Source of the DNA: Thiomicrorhabdus sp. zzn3
Lineage (GTDB): Bacteria > Pseudomonadota > Gammaproteobacteria > Thiomicrospirales > Thiomicrospiraceae
DNA: 64,000 nt
Reading direction: 5' to 3'
Assembly (NCBI RefSeq): GCF_029767755.1
Contig: NZ_JARUQS010000003.1
Location: forward strand, 44,840 to 108,839
Each line of letters begins with the position of its first letter. Within the stretch, counting starts at the first letter, position 1. The position numbers and the translations under genes were made by a program. This document shows, piece after piece, positions 28,445 through 38,618 of this stretch. Under the pieces are notes generated by a model. The model was not told where the DNA came from, did not search any database, and worked only from the letters and a program-made list of their open reading frames with translations.

Positions 28445-30670
28445 TTAGGGCATGATGATGGACCAAGCCTGATGGATTTTGGCATTACGTTCAAAATCCT
28501 TAGGCATGGTTTTCTGGGTGATATCGGTAATGCGAATCCCCGGAAACGCCTGTTCCAAAGCGGTTTTATCGAGTTTGAATTTACGCAGGTTATTCGAAAA
28601 TATCAGCTCCCCACCCGGTTTCAGCAATAACAGGGTCTTGCTGATCAGATCAACGTGATCGCGCTGAATATCAAGCGTCCCTTCCATGCGCTTGGAGGTG
28701 GAAAAAGATGGCGGGTCCAAAAAGACCACATCCACCTGCCCTTTCTGGCTTTTTGCCGCCGTGTCCAGCCATTCCAGCACATTGGCCTGCAAAAGTTTGT
28801 GCTTGTCTTCGTCCAAACGGTTGGCCATCAGATTGTGTTTGGCCCACCACAGATAGGTCTTGGACATATCGACGCTCAGACTGGTACGTGCACCCTGCGC
28901 CGCCGCTTGCGCGGTGGCACTGGCCGTATAACAGAACAGGTTGACCAAACGCTTGCCGCGTGCCTGTTTCGCCACATAAGCGCGGACGTCACGGTGATCT
29001 AAAAACAGGCCTGTATCCAGGTAATCGGTAAAGTTAACGCGCAGACGCACGCCGTTTTCCATAATGGTAAAAAATTGTTTGCTCTCGTCCAGGCGTTCAT
29101 ACTGAGAGGCGCCTTTCTGGCGCTCGCGCACCTTGAAGACAATCTGCTCAACGGGTACATGAAATACCAGTGGCAAGGCCGCCATCGCTTCATACAGGCG
29201 CTTACGCGCTTTCTGGCGATCGACCGACTTCGGTGGCGCATACTCATTCACCACCAGCCAATTGCCGTCGTCCAACGTCTGATAAAAATCAATCGCCAGC
29301 GCGTATTCCGGCATGTCCGCATCATAGACGCGGTAGGCGAACACCTCTTCTTTTTGAGCCCACTTGCGCAAGCCCTTCAAGTTCTTGCGCACCCGGTTGG
29401 CAAACATCTGCGCGCCTTCGCTCTCCGCCAGTTCCGGCATGGTGTTGTGAATTTCCTGTGCCAAGTGCAAACCGCCCTTGATCGCCGGCTGACGGTGGAA
29501 CTCCTTGACGATATCGAAGCGCAACAGTTTACATTCCAGCGCACCGTTGAAGAAACTGTGGCTACGCTTAGCTTTCAGCCCCAAATACATGCCCAGCTCG
29601 GCATTACAGGTCAGAATCGCCGCCTGCCAGCCGTCAAACTCGTTTTTCAGGTAATTGCCCAGCTCCACATACAGCGCTTTGACCTCTTCGACCTCCCCCA
29701 AACGTTCGCCGTATGGCGGGTTGGAGATGACCAAGCCCGGTTTCCAGTCTCCCCACCGGCGCCCCTGTTCCACCGTCATCTGTTTGATCTCGATGGCGTC
29801 GTCATAGCCGGCGTTGGCAATCGCTTCGTAGGCAATATCCAGCGACTTGTGCGACGCGTCCGAACCGTAAATTTCCGGCAGGTTGCGTAGTCCTTCGGCT
29901 TCGCGCTGTTCCGCTTCGTCCAATAAACGTTGCCATAAAACTTCATCGTGCTGCTTCCAGGTCAGAAACGCCATCTGATTGGCCTTGTCCAAACCGGGCG
30001 CCAAATCCGACGCCATCATCGCCGCTTCCACCATAAAGGTTCCGGAACCGCACATCGGATCGTAGAGAGTGCCGCCCTGCTTGGCGATTTCCGGCCAACC
30101 GGCGCGCATCAATAGCGCCGCGGCGACGTTTTCCTTCAAAGGTGCCTTTACCTGCTGGCCTTCGCGGTAACCGCGCTGATGCAGACTGTGTCCGGTCAGG
30201 TCAATACTCAGGGTCAGTTGATTGCGGTTAATGTGGCCATGGACGCGCAGGTCTGGATCGAACGTATCGACCTGAGGACGCTGCTGAAAAGTCTCGCGAA
30301 AATAATCGACAATGCCGTCTTTGATTTTCAGGGCGCCATAGTGGCTGTGTTCAATGCCGAGTCCTTTTCCGGAAAAGGAAACCGCAAAGCTACCGTCGGC
30401 GTCCATATGACGCTTCCAGTCTACACGAGCAATCGTCGGTGTCAGCGCTTCCTGGTTATCCAGTTTGGTTTCCAGCACGGTAACATAAATGCGGTTAGCC
30501 AGACGAGACCATAAACAAGCGCGATAGGCCACTTCCAGTGATCCTTCAAAACTCACGCCACGCGGTTGCGCCTTGACACTTTGCGCGCCAAAACTCATTA
30601 ACTCTTCACGCAACAGTTCACTCAACCCACCCGGTGCGGTGGCAAAACACTTCAACATAGCCCTATCCAT
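28445..30670 (-). CDS. rlmKL: Fused 23S rRNA m2G2445/m7G2069 methyltransferase
   Basis: A 741-residue fusion of RlmL (N-terminal) and RlmK (C-terminal). A THUMP domain covers about 45-160. The RlmL methyltransferase domain has DPMCGSGTFMVEA and the catalytic NPPYGERLG. The RlmK half carries LVNLFCYTASATA, FLDPPSFSTSKRM and a final NFRKFK-like segment (NNLRKFKL). E. coli RlmKL is 702 residues. The ATG is at 30670; a second ATG four codons later is also possible. Confidence 0.95.
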   Translation of the reverse strand: MDRAMLKCFATAPGGLSELLREELMSFGAQSVKAQPRGVSFEGSLEVAYRACLWSRLANRIYVTVLETKLDNQEALTPTIARVDWKRHMDADGSFAVSFSGKGLGIEHSHYGALKIKDGIVDYFRETFQQRPQVDTFDPDLRVHGHINRNQLTLSIDLTGHSLHQRGYREGQQVKAPLKENVAAALLMRAGWPEIAKQGGTLYDPMCGSGTFMVEAAMMASDLAPGLDKANQMAFLTWKQHDEVLWQRLLDEAEQREAEGLRNLPEIYGSDASHKSLDIAYEAIANAGYDDAIEIKQMTVEQGRRWGDWKPGLVISNPPYGERLGEVEEVKALYVELGNYLKNEFDGWQAAILTCNAELGMYLGLKAKRSHSFFNGALECKLLRFDIVKEFHRQPAIKGGLHLAQEIHNTMPELAESEGAQMFANRVRKNLKGLRKWAQKEEVFAYRVYDADMPEYALAIDFYQTLDDGNWLVVNEYAPPKSVDRQKARKRLYEAMAALPLVFHVPVEQIVFKVRERQKGASQYERLDESKQFFTIMENGVRLRVNFTDYLDTGLFLDHRDVRAYVAKQARGKRLVNLFCYTASATAQAAAQGARTSLSVDMSKTYLWWAKHNLMANRLDEDKHKLLQANVLEWLDTAAKSQKGQVDVVFLDPPSFSTSKRMEGTLDIQRDHVDLISKTLLLLKPGGELIFSNNLRKFKLDKTALEQAFPGIRITDITQKTMPKDFERNAKIHQAWSIIMP

Positions 30671-30757
30671 TTCAGCAATCGCAACGCGAGTCCGCTGCCT
30701 ATACGTTTTATTACACTCTATTAAGTGCTCATTTTACTGTTTTTCATGATTGGCCAA

Positions 30758-30787
30758 CTGACTTTCTCTTCCAAGTTTCGGTAGAAT
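30758..30787 (+). promoter_or_regulatory. Probable promoter of the MltB-type gene
   Basis: CTGACT and TAGAAT (30782-30787) are 18 bases apart. The implied start near 30795 makes the ATG at 30830 the natural start rather than the TTG at 30797. Confidence 0.45.
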
Positions 30788-30829
30788 AGGCAGTAATTGA
30801 ATTCACTACAACGCAGTGGTAATAGACTT

Positions 30830-32074
30830 ATGACACGCGGACTGCAGTTTTTAAAATGGTGCTCACTGTGGCTGATCTCAACATTATCGTTGAACGCCCA
30901 AGCGTCTAATGACGCCGATTTTCAGGCCTGGATACAGCAATTCAAACAGCAGGCCGTAGAGCAAGGCATCTCCCAAAATACCCTGGACAGCGCCTTTAAA
31001 AACGTCACCCTCAACCAAAAAGTGCTCGAACTGGATCGCCGCCAACCTGAATTTACCCGCACTTTCTGGCAGTACTTTGATGCCACCGTCACCCAATGGC
31101 GCATCGTCAAAGGCAAACACCTCTATCAAAAGCACCGCGCCCTGCTTGACAAAGTGACACGGAAATATGGCGTTCCCGGCCGTTATCTGGTGGCTTTTTG
31201 GGGAATGGAAACCAATTTCGGCGGCTATACCGGTAATATCCCGATCATTGAATCCCTGGCGACGCTGGCGTTTGATCCGCGACGCAGTGAATTTTTCAGC
31301 AAAGAATTGATTGAAGCACTGAAGATTCTCGACCAGGGACACGTTAAAGTCGGACAGATGAAAGGCTCTTGGGCTGGCGCCATGGGACAGTGCCAATTTA
31401 TGCCCTCCAACTACAACCGTTACGCCGTTGACGGGGACGGCGACGGTAAAAAAGATCTGTGGAATAGCTTGGAAGATGTTTTCTTCTCCGCTGGACATTT
31501 CCTCGCCGAACTCGGTTGGCAGAAACTGGAAAACTGGGGGCGCGAAGTGGCTCTGCCGAACGGTTTCGATTACGCCTTGGCCGATAACCGCACCGCTCGA
31601 CCGTTGTCCGAGTGGGCAAAAATGGGGTTAAAACTGGCCGATGGCCGCCCGCTGCCAATTGAAGACATGCAGGCGCGTCTGCTGCTGCCAAGCGACTACC
31701 GCGGTCCGGCTTTCCTGGTATTTGATAATTTCCGCGTCATCAAACGCTGGAACAACTCGAATAATTATGCCCTGGCGGTCGGGCATCTGGCGGATCGTAT
31801 TATCGGTCGTTCGGAATTATCCAAAGAGCGTCCCGACGACGATGAAGCCTTAAGCAAAACGCAGATGAAAACCATTCAGGAACGGCTGAACGCGCTTGGC
31901 TATGACGCCGGTCCGGTCGATGGCATTGCCGGCAGCCGAACTCGTAGCGCTTTGCGTGAATTTCAGGTAGATCAAAAACTGCCAGCAGACGGCTACCCGT
32001 CTATGCACATGCTTAATACCCTGCTCAAAGTGGAAAAGAAAAACGCATCGCCACCTGCAATGGCAGAAGGTTAA
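30830..32074 (+). CDS. MltB-family lytic murein transglycosylase
   Basis: A 414-residue periplasmic enzyme that cleaves peptidoglycan glycan strands to 1,6-anhydro ends. The signal peptide ends near LNAQAS (about 26). The SLT_2 domain includes the catalytic Glu in AFWGMETNFGGYTGN and the GSWAGAMGQCQFMPSNY motif, then a calcium-loop-like DGDGDGKKDLW. A C-terminal peptidoglycan-binding domain (about 340-400) reads IQERLNALGYDAGPVDG. No lipobox, so soluble, unlike E. coli MltB itself. Confidence 0.92.
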   Translation: MTRGLQFLKWCSLWLISTLSLNAQASNDADFQAWIQQFKQQAVEQGISQNTLDSAFKNVTLNQKVLELDRRQPEFTRTFWQYFDATVTQWRIVKGKHLYQKHRALLDKVTRKYGVPGRYLVAFWGMETNFGGYTGNIPIIESLATLAFDPRRSEFFSKELIEALKILDQGHVKVGQMKGSWAGAMGQCQFMPSNYNRYAVDGDGDGKKDLWNSLEDVFFSAGHFLAELGWQKLENWGREVALPNGFDYALADNRTARPLSEWAKMGLKLADGRPLPIEDMQARLLLPSDYRGPAFLVFDNFRVIKRWNNSNNYALAVGHLADRIIGRSELSKERPDDDEALSKTQMKTIQERLNALGYDAGPVDGIAGSRTRSALREFQVDQKLPADGYPSMHMLNTLLKVEKKNASPPAMAEG

Positions 32075-32089
32075 GGGAGTGCAAAAAAT

Positions 32090-32260
32090 ATGGACGAAAA
32101 AACAAGCAGGCCTGCTCAAAAGCACGCAATACTGCCGGAACCCCAAAAAGACTCCTCCGCGTGGCTGTTCTGGAAACTGCAGTGCCAGCTGGCCAAGATG
32201 ACCCTGCGCCTGCAACATCTACGAATTGTGAAAGCTAACCGCGACCAGCAAAGCGATTAA
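32090..32260 (+). CDS. Small protein, 56 residues, unknown function
   Basis: An ATG 16 bases after the transglycosylase stop is preceded by AAGGGAGTG at good spacing, and the frame runs 56 codons to TAA. The product has a charged N-terminus (MDEKTSRPAQKH), a short central hydrophobic/aromatic stretch (SAWLFWKLQCQLAK) and a basic helical tail (MTLRLQHLRIVKANRD). A CAGGCCTG copy (32107-32114) makes up codons 6-9. It is probably co-transcribed with the transglycosylase. I do not recognise it; coding status rests on the ribosome site and spacing only. Confidence 0.55.
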   Translation: MDEKTSRPAQKHAILPEPQKDSSAWLFWKLQCQLAKMTLRLQHLRIVKANRDQQSD

Positions 32261-32361
32261 CCCCCTCTTTTTTCTTTACGCCTCCCTATCCTATAGGTTG
32301 TCCTTTTGCGCAAACCATTTGGCAAATACCAAAACCGCCGCTATACTAAGCGCCTTAATTC

Positions 32362-32450
32362 ACATTGTCGGAGTGCCTAGACGAGGCTGAGATCGCGAAA
32401 GCGGGATCCGTAGAACCTGATCTGGATAATACCAGCGAAGGGAACAATCA
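32362..32450 (+). ncRNA. TPP riboswitch (THI element)
   Basis: Conserved cores are present: GAGGCTGAGATC (near 32383-32394) and GAACCTGATCTGGATAATAC (32413-32432), with CCAGCGAAGGGAA following. The outer P1 stem pairs ATTGT (32364-32368) with ACAAT (32444-32448). It controls the thiC operon by binding thiamin pyrophosphate. Confidence 0.95.
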
Positions 32451-32562
32451 GAACTGTTGTGAATGGATACGTGCTTTTCTTATCTAGAGAAAGTACTGCA
32501 AAATGCAGAGACTGCTAAAACCGGGTTTACCTTTTTACGTTTTTCTTTGTCTCGCATCATTG

Positions 32563-32590
32563 AAAAACGGAACAGGCCTGTTCGGTTTTT
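32563..32590 (+). terminator. Hairpin in the thiC leader with a CAGGCCTG core
   Basis: AAAAACGGAACAGG is followed by CCTGTTCGGTTTTT, complementary except for one G-G pair, with the T run in the 3' arm. It lies between the riboswitch and thiC (start 32672), so it may be the regulated terminator. A small CTGCA-AAA-TGCAG hairpin (32496-32508) lies between them. Confidence 0.6.
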
Positions 32591-32659
32591 ATTCGATCCA
32601 TAGCAACCGCTCTTTCTCTACGAAAGTCTATTGCGCTTCGCCTTAATTCAATTTTTTGA

Positions 32660-34633
<1,974 letters not shown>

Positions 34634-34634
34634 G

Positions 34635-35720
34635 ATGAGCCATTTACGCATCGGCATTTTAGGGGCCGGACTGATCGGCCGTCTGATGGCACTGCAATTA
34701 AGCTCCGATTATGAAGTCACCCTGTTTGACAGCGATGAACAAGCGGCAACGCAGAGTCCGGCCTATCTGGCCGCGGCCATGCTCGCTCCTGTCGCCGAAT
34801 CGGTAGAAACTTCGCCGACACTCATGCAGATGGGCCAGCGCAGTTTGCAACTGTGGCCGGAACTGTTGGCGCAACTCGATGAGCCGGTGTTTTTTCAGCA
34901 GGCCGGGTCGCTGATTTTGGCCTTTGAACAGGACTCGGCTCACCTTGTGGATTTTGCACGTCATCTCAAAGGCGATGAGGGCGAAGACTTTGTGCGCATC
35001 AATGCGGCGCGTCTGGCCGAACTGGAACCAGAGTTGGCGGCGCAATCCAAGCCGTTCAAACACCGGCTCTTTCTGCCGCACGAAGGTCAGCTCGACAACC
35101 GCCAGCTGTTGGCGGCTTTGGCGAGCACACTCAATGCACGCGGCGTGATCTGGCATGCACACACACCGGCAGAAATCCGCGAGGATCGGGTCTGGTCTAA
35201 TGCAAAGCCATACGATTTCGATCGCATTATCGACTGTCGGGGTCTGGGCGCCAAAGCGCAGATTCCGGCCGGCCAGCGTTTACGCGGAGTTCGCGGCGAA
35301 GTCTTGCGCCTGTACGCGCCCGATGTCACTTTGAACAGGCCTGTGCGTTTAATGCATCCGCGTTATCCGCTCTATATTGCGCCCAAAGAAAACCACCATT
35401 TTGTGGTCGGCGCAACCCAGATCGAATCGGAGGACACGCGCCAACCGACGGTGCGTTCCGCTTTGGAACTGCTGTCGGCCTGTTTCAGCGTGCATAAAGG
35501 ATTCGCCGAAGCGGAAATTATCCAGTTTGCCTCCGGTTTGCGCCCGGCTTTAGCGGACAACGAACCAAGGATTTGGGTGAAAGATCATCTGATCCAAATC
35601 AACGGCCTGTTTCGCCACGGCTACCTGCTGGCACCGGTGATAGTCGAGCAATGCGTTGCGCTGGTCAACGGTAAAGCCGAAGACCTGCCTAACTATCCGA
35701 ACTTAATCGAAAAACTTTAA
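34635..35720 (+). CDS. thiO: Glycine oxidase ThiO (FAD-dependent oxidoreductase)
   Basis: A 361-residue DAO-family flavoenzyme that makes dehydroglycine for the thiazole moiety. The N-terminal FAD motif is IGILGAGLIGRLMA (residues 5-18); other conserved points are FRGEVLRLYAP-like RGVRGEVLRLY, HPRYPLYIAPK and a C-terminal INGLFRHGYLLAP. The ATG overlaps the thiC end: TGA, one base, ATG. ThiO replaces the anaerobic ThiH route, which suits a respiring organism. Confidence 0.92.
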   Translation: MSHLRIGILGAGLIGRLMALQLSSDYEVTLFDSDEQAATQSPAYLAAAMLAPVAESVETSPTLMQMGQRSLQLWPELLAQLDEPVFFQQAGSLILAFEQDSAHLVDFARHLKGDEGEDFVRINAARLAELEPELAAQSKPFKHRLFLPHEGQLDNRQLLAALASTLNARGVIWHAHTPAEIREDRVWSNAKPYDFDRIIDCRGLGAKAQIPAGQRLRGVRGEVLRLYAPDVTLNRPVRLMHPRYPLYIAPKENHHFVVGATQIESEDTRQPTVRSALELLSACFSVHKGFAEAEIIQFASGLRPALADNEPRIWVKDHLIQINGLFRHGYLLAPVIVEQCVALVNGKAEDLPNYPNLIEKL

Positions 35721-35779
35721 TTAAGGATTAATTAGCCAAGGCCCGAAATTTTAGAAGTTTTATGTGCATATCCTTAAGG

Positions 35780-35798
35780 ACGCTTTAAAAGCGTTTTT
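35780..35798 (+). terminator. Possible terminator after thiO
   Basis: ACGCT-TTAAA-AGCGT followed by TTTT, 60 bases past thiO. It is a short stem, so it may be a weak attenuator within the thi operon rather than a full stop. Confidence 0.45.
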
Positions 35799-35813
35799 AA
35801 AATTTAAATTTTT

Positions 35814-35899
35814 TTCGGTTACTTTTTTGCGTGGCCAAAAAAGTAACCGAAAAAAGGCCACCCTGCTAAACGTTTTAGAGGGGCTTATTCCGAAATGCC
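35814..35899. repeat. Dispersed repeat, short copy (TTACTTTTTT hairpin element)
   Basis: Begins with a long hairpin (TTCGGTTACTTTTTT / AAAAAAGTAACCGAA), then GGCCACCCTGCTAAA, a small CTAAA-CG-TTTTAG hairpin and GGGGCTTATTCCGAAATGCC. The same blocks in the same order occur at 53552-53743. It separates thiO from thiS. Confidence 0.8.
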
Positions 35900-35947
35900 G
35901 TGCAAACTTGTAAAAGTGCTTCGTATCTGTCTAAGTTAGAAAACAAT

Positions 35948-36151
35948 ATGAACATCACCCTCCATATCAACGACAACCCAATCGACGTGCCGCAAAACAG
36001 CACTTTGCTGGACGCAGTCACGGCATTCGGAGCACTACCTCCGTTTGCCCTTTTGTTGAACCAGAACTTTATCCCGGCCTCCGAACATGCCAGCACTGCC
36101 GTGCAGGAGAATGACCGCATCGAAATCATTTCCGCCATTCAGGGCGGGTGA
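35948..36151 (+). CDS. thiS: Thiamin thiazole sulfur carrier protein
   Basis: A 67-residue ubiquitin-like carrier whose C-terminal thiocarboxylate donates sulfur to the thiazole. The beta-grasp pattern begins MNITLHINDNPIDVP and ends IEIISAIQGG with the required Gly-Gly. Start chosen at ATG 35948; the frame extends 48 bases upstream but that would add a non-family tail. It is followed by thiG 23 bases later. Confidence 0.93.
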   Translation: MNITLHINDNPIDVPQNSTLLDAVTAFGALPPFALLLNQNFIPASEHASTAVQENDRIEIISAIQGG

Positions 36152-36174
36152 CCAGAGTTAATTAGGAAACGAAC

Positions 36175-36978
36175 ATGTCGAACACAAAACCTTTAAATAT
36201 CTACGGCACCGAGCTTAACAGCCGTTTACTGATCGGCAGCGCCCTCTACCCGTCACCACAAGTGATGCAGGACTCGATCAGGCACTCCGGCGCGCAGGTA
36301 GTCACCTTATCCCTCAGTCGCCAAAACCCGCAAGCCAATGGTGGTGCCTCGTTTTGGGAGATGATCCAATCACTTGGGCTGCATCTGCTGCCGAACACCG
36401 CCGGTTGCCATTCAACCCAAGAAGCGGTCAATATGGCGAAAATGAGTCGCGAATTGTTCCAAACCGACTGGATCAAACTCGAACTGGTCGGCGACGATTA
36501 CAATCTGCAGCCCGATCCTATTGAACTGGTCAAAGCTACCGAAATTCTGTTAAACGACGGTTTTAAGGTCCTTCCCTATTGCACGGATGACCTGGTGATC
36601 GCACGTCACCTGGTCGAACTGGGGTGCAAAGTCATTATGCCGTGGGGATCGCCGATTGGCACCGGCAAAGGACTGTTGAACCCTTATGCTTTGCAGGCCA
36701 TCCGCGACCGCTTCCCGGAGATTACCCTGATTGTCGATTCCGGGATTGGCAAACCGTCGCACGCGATTCAGGCGATGGAGATGGGCGTGGATGCGATTCT
36801 GCTGAACACGGCCGTCGCCCACGCCCACGAACCGGTGAAGATGGCGCAGGCCTTCGCCAAAGCGATTGAGGCAGGACGTTTGGCGCATGAAGCCGGTCCG
36901 ATGAACGAACGATCTACCGCAATCCCGAGCACCCCCACCCTGGACCAGCCTTTCTGGCATCAAATCAATTACGGATAA
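36175..36978 (+). CDS. thiG: Thiazole synthase
   Basis: A 267-residue TIM-barrel enzyme that assembles the thiazole phosphate from DXP, dehydroglycine and ThiS thiocarboxylate. The Schiff-base Lys is in [10 protein letters not shown]; phosphate loops are [12 protein letters not shown] and [18 protein letters not shown] precedes the ATG. It is fully in line with thiS and thiDE. Confidence 0.96.
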   Translation: MSNTKPLNIYGTELNSRLLIGSALYPSPQVMQDSIRHSGAQVVTLSLSRQNPQANGGASFWEMIQSLGLHLLPNTAGCHSTQEAVNMAKMSRELFQTDWIKLELVGDDYNLQPDPIELVKATEILLNDGFKVLPYCTDDLVIARHLVELGCKVIMPWGSPIGTGKGLLNPYALQAIRDRFPEITLIVDSGIGKPSHAIQAMEMGVDAILLNTAVAHAHEPVKMAQAFAKAIEAGRLAHEAGPMNERSTAIPSTPTLDQPFWHQINYG

Positions 36979-36982
36979 CACG

Positions 36983-38491
36983 ATGATCAATGAAACAAAG
37001 CGCCCTATTCTATGGACCATAGCCGGTTCGGATTGCAGCGGCGGTGCCGGGATTCAAGCAGACATCAAAACCGGCCATGCACTCGGCATGGAAGTCTGCA
37101 CGCTGATCACCGCCAACACGGTACAAAATTCGCAGTGTCTGCTCAGTATCAATCCGACGCCGGTGTCGGTTTTGCAGCGACAGCTGGAAGTGTTACTCGA
37201 AGACAAACCGCCGATTGCAATCAAAATCGGTCTGCTTGCGAATAATGCCCAGCTGGACTGGCTCACGCAAACCCTGCAAACACTAAGGCAGCAGCTTCCG
37301 GAATTGATCGTGGTATGCGATCCGGTGATGAAAGCCAGTGTCGGCCAAAGCCTGATGGCCGAATCTCTAGCCAGTCTGATGTATGAAGAGTTGATTCAAT
37401 TAGTCGACGTCATTACCCCTAACCATTGTGAAGCCGCGGGGCTGGCCAACGATTTCAGTGAAACCGCAAAGCCGTCAGAATGGGCCTCGGCAATACTAGA
37501 AAAAGGTTGCCCAGCCCTCCTCATCAGTGGCGGCCACGGCGACTCCGAACACACGGTCACCGACAAACTTTTCTGGAAAGAACAGTCTTTCTTCTTAAGC
37601 TCTCCAAAAGCTCAAACCGGCTACGGGCACGGCAGCGGCTGCACCTTATCCACCGCTCTGGCCTGCTTCATGGCGCAAGGGTATTTACCCCGCGATGCCT
37701 TTATTCAGGCCCAAGCCTTTATGAACAAAGCGTTTGCACTCTGCCCGCAAGAACCTGACTATTACGGCGCGCTCATACAACCCAGCTGGCCGGTAGAAAA
37801 ACAGTTTTATCCACAGGTTATTCTCAATCCGGCATTAAACGCCATTGCAGAACAGGGGTTTCCAACTCTAGGCATAGAGCAGCTAGGCCTCTACCCGGTA
37901 GTTAACTCCGTCGAATGGCTGGCAAAACTGATGCCTTTAGGGTTAAAAATCATCCAATTGCGTTTGAAAAACCAAACTGAAACGGAATTGCGCGATTCCA
38001 TTCAACAGGCAGTGGCGTTAGCCAAACACCACCCGCAATGCCGCCTGTTTATCAATGATTACTGGCAACTGGCAATCGAGTACGGCGCTTATGGTGTCCA
38101 CCTGGGGCAGGAAGACCTACAATCCTTGTCGGCAGAAGAGCTTAAGTACCTTCAGCAATCCGGCCTTCGTCTGGGTATCAGCACGCACGGCGCTTACGAG
38201 TTTATGCTCGCGCAACAGGTCAACCCCAGTTACCTGGCGATCGGCGCAATCTTCCCAACACGCACCAAAGATATGAGTGGGCAAATCCAAGGAGTAGACA
38301 ATTTACACCAGATCCTGAAATTAAGAAACGACGCCACACTTCCGATTGTGGCGATTGGTGGTATCACCCACGACAATGCCGCCGAAGTGATCGCCACCGG
38401 CGTCAACAGTATCGCCGTCGTCACCGCGATTACCGAAGCGAAAAACTATCAGGCCTCTGTAGATACTTTTAAAACCATGCTGCAGGTTTAA
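36983..38491 (+). CDS. thiDE: Fused HMP-P kinase / thiamin phosphate synthase (ThiD-ThiE)
   Basis: A 502-residue fusion. The ThiD part (about 1-270) phosphorylates HMP-P: it starts ILWTIAGSDCSGGAGIQAD, with a GYGHGSGCTLSTALA substrate loop. The ThiE part (about 300-500) joins HMP-PP and thiazole phosphate: LYPVVNSVEWLAKL, KIIQLRLKNQ, INDYWQLAIEYGAYGVHLGQED and VAIGGI. The gene starts 4 bases after thiG. Order within the fusion (ThiD first) is found in several gammaproteobacteria. It ends the thiamin operon. Confidence 0.95.
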   Translation: MINETKRPILWTIAGSDCSGGAGIQADIKTGHALGMEVCTLITANTVQNSQCLLSINPTPVSVLQRQLEVLLEDKPPIAIKIGLLANNAQLDWLTQTLQTLRQQLPELIVVCDPVMKASVGQSLMAESLASLMYEELIQLVDVITPNHCEAAGLANDFSETAKPSEWASAILEKGCPALLISGGHGDSEHTVTDKLFWKEQSFFLSSPKAQTGYGHGSGCTLSTALACFMAQGYLPRDAFIQAQAFMNKAFALCPQEPDYYGALIQPSWPVEKQFYPQVILNPALNAIAEQGFPTLGIEQLGLYPVVNSVEWLAKLMPLGLKIIQLRLKNQTETELRDSIQQAVALAKHHPQCRLFINDYWQLAIEYGAYGVHLGQEDLQSLSAEELKYLQQSGLRLGISTHGAYEFMLAQQVNPSYLAIGAIFPTRTKDMSGQIQGVDNLHQILKLRNDATLPIVAIGGITHDNAAEVIATGVNSIAVVTAITEAKNYQASVDTFKTMLQV

Positions 38492-38618
38492 CGGACACTG
38501 AACCACTATCAATTCGGCGGCATCCATTTAACAATGCAAACATAGCGTAATACGGCCTTTGTTATAATTAATGAAAGAGCCATCAAAACGCTATTCGCGT
38601 TTGACTACGGAGGCTGCC

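Noticed and set aside
29075-29890. A 271-codon open frame antisense to rlmKL
   Set aside because: Fully inside a conserved gene on the other strand; composition typical of shadow frames.
32107-32114. CAGGCCTG within the small protein as a sign that the frame is merely repeat-derived
   Set aside because: Only 8 of 171 bases are motif and the ribosome site is good, so the gene call was kept at moderate confidence.
35900-35947. Upstream extension of thiS
   Set aside because: It would start inside the dispersed repeat and add residues not found in ThiS.
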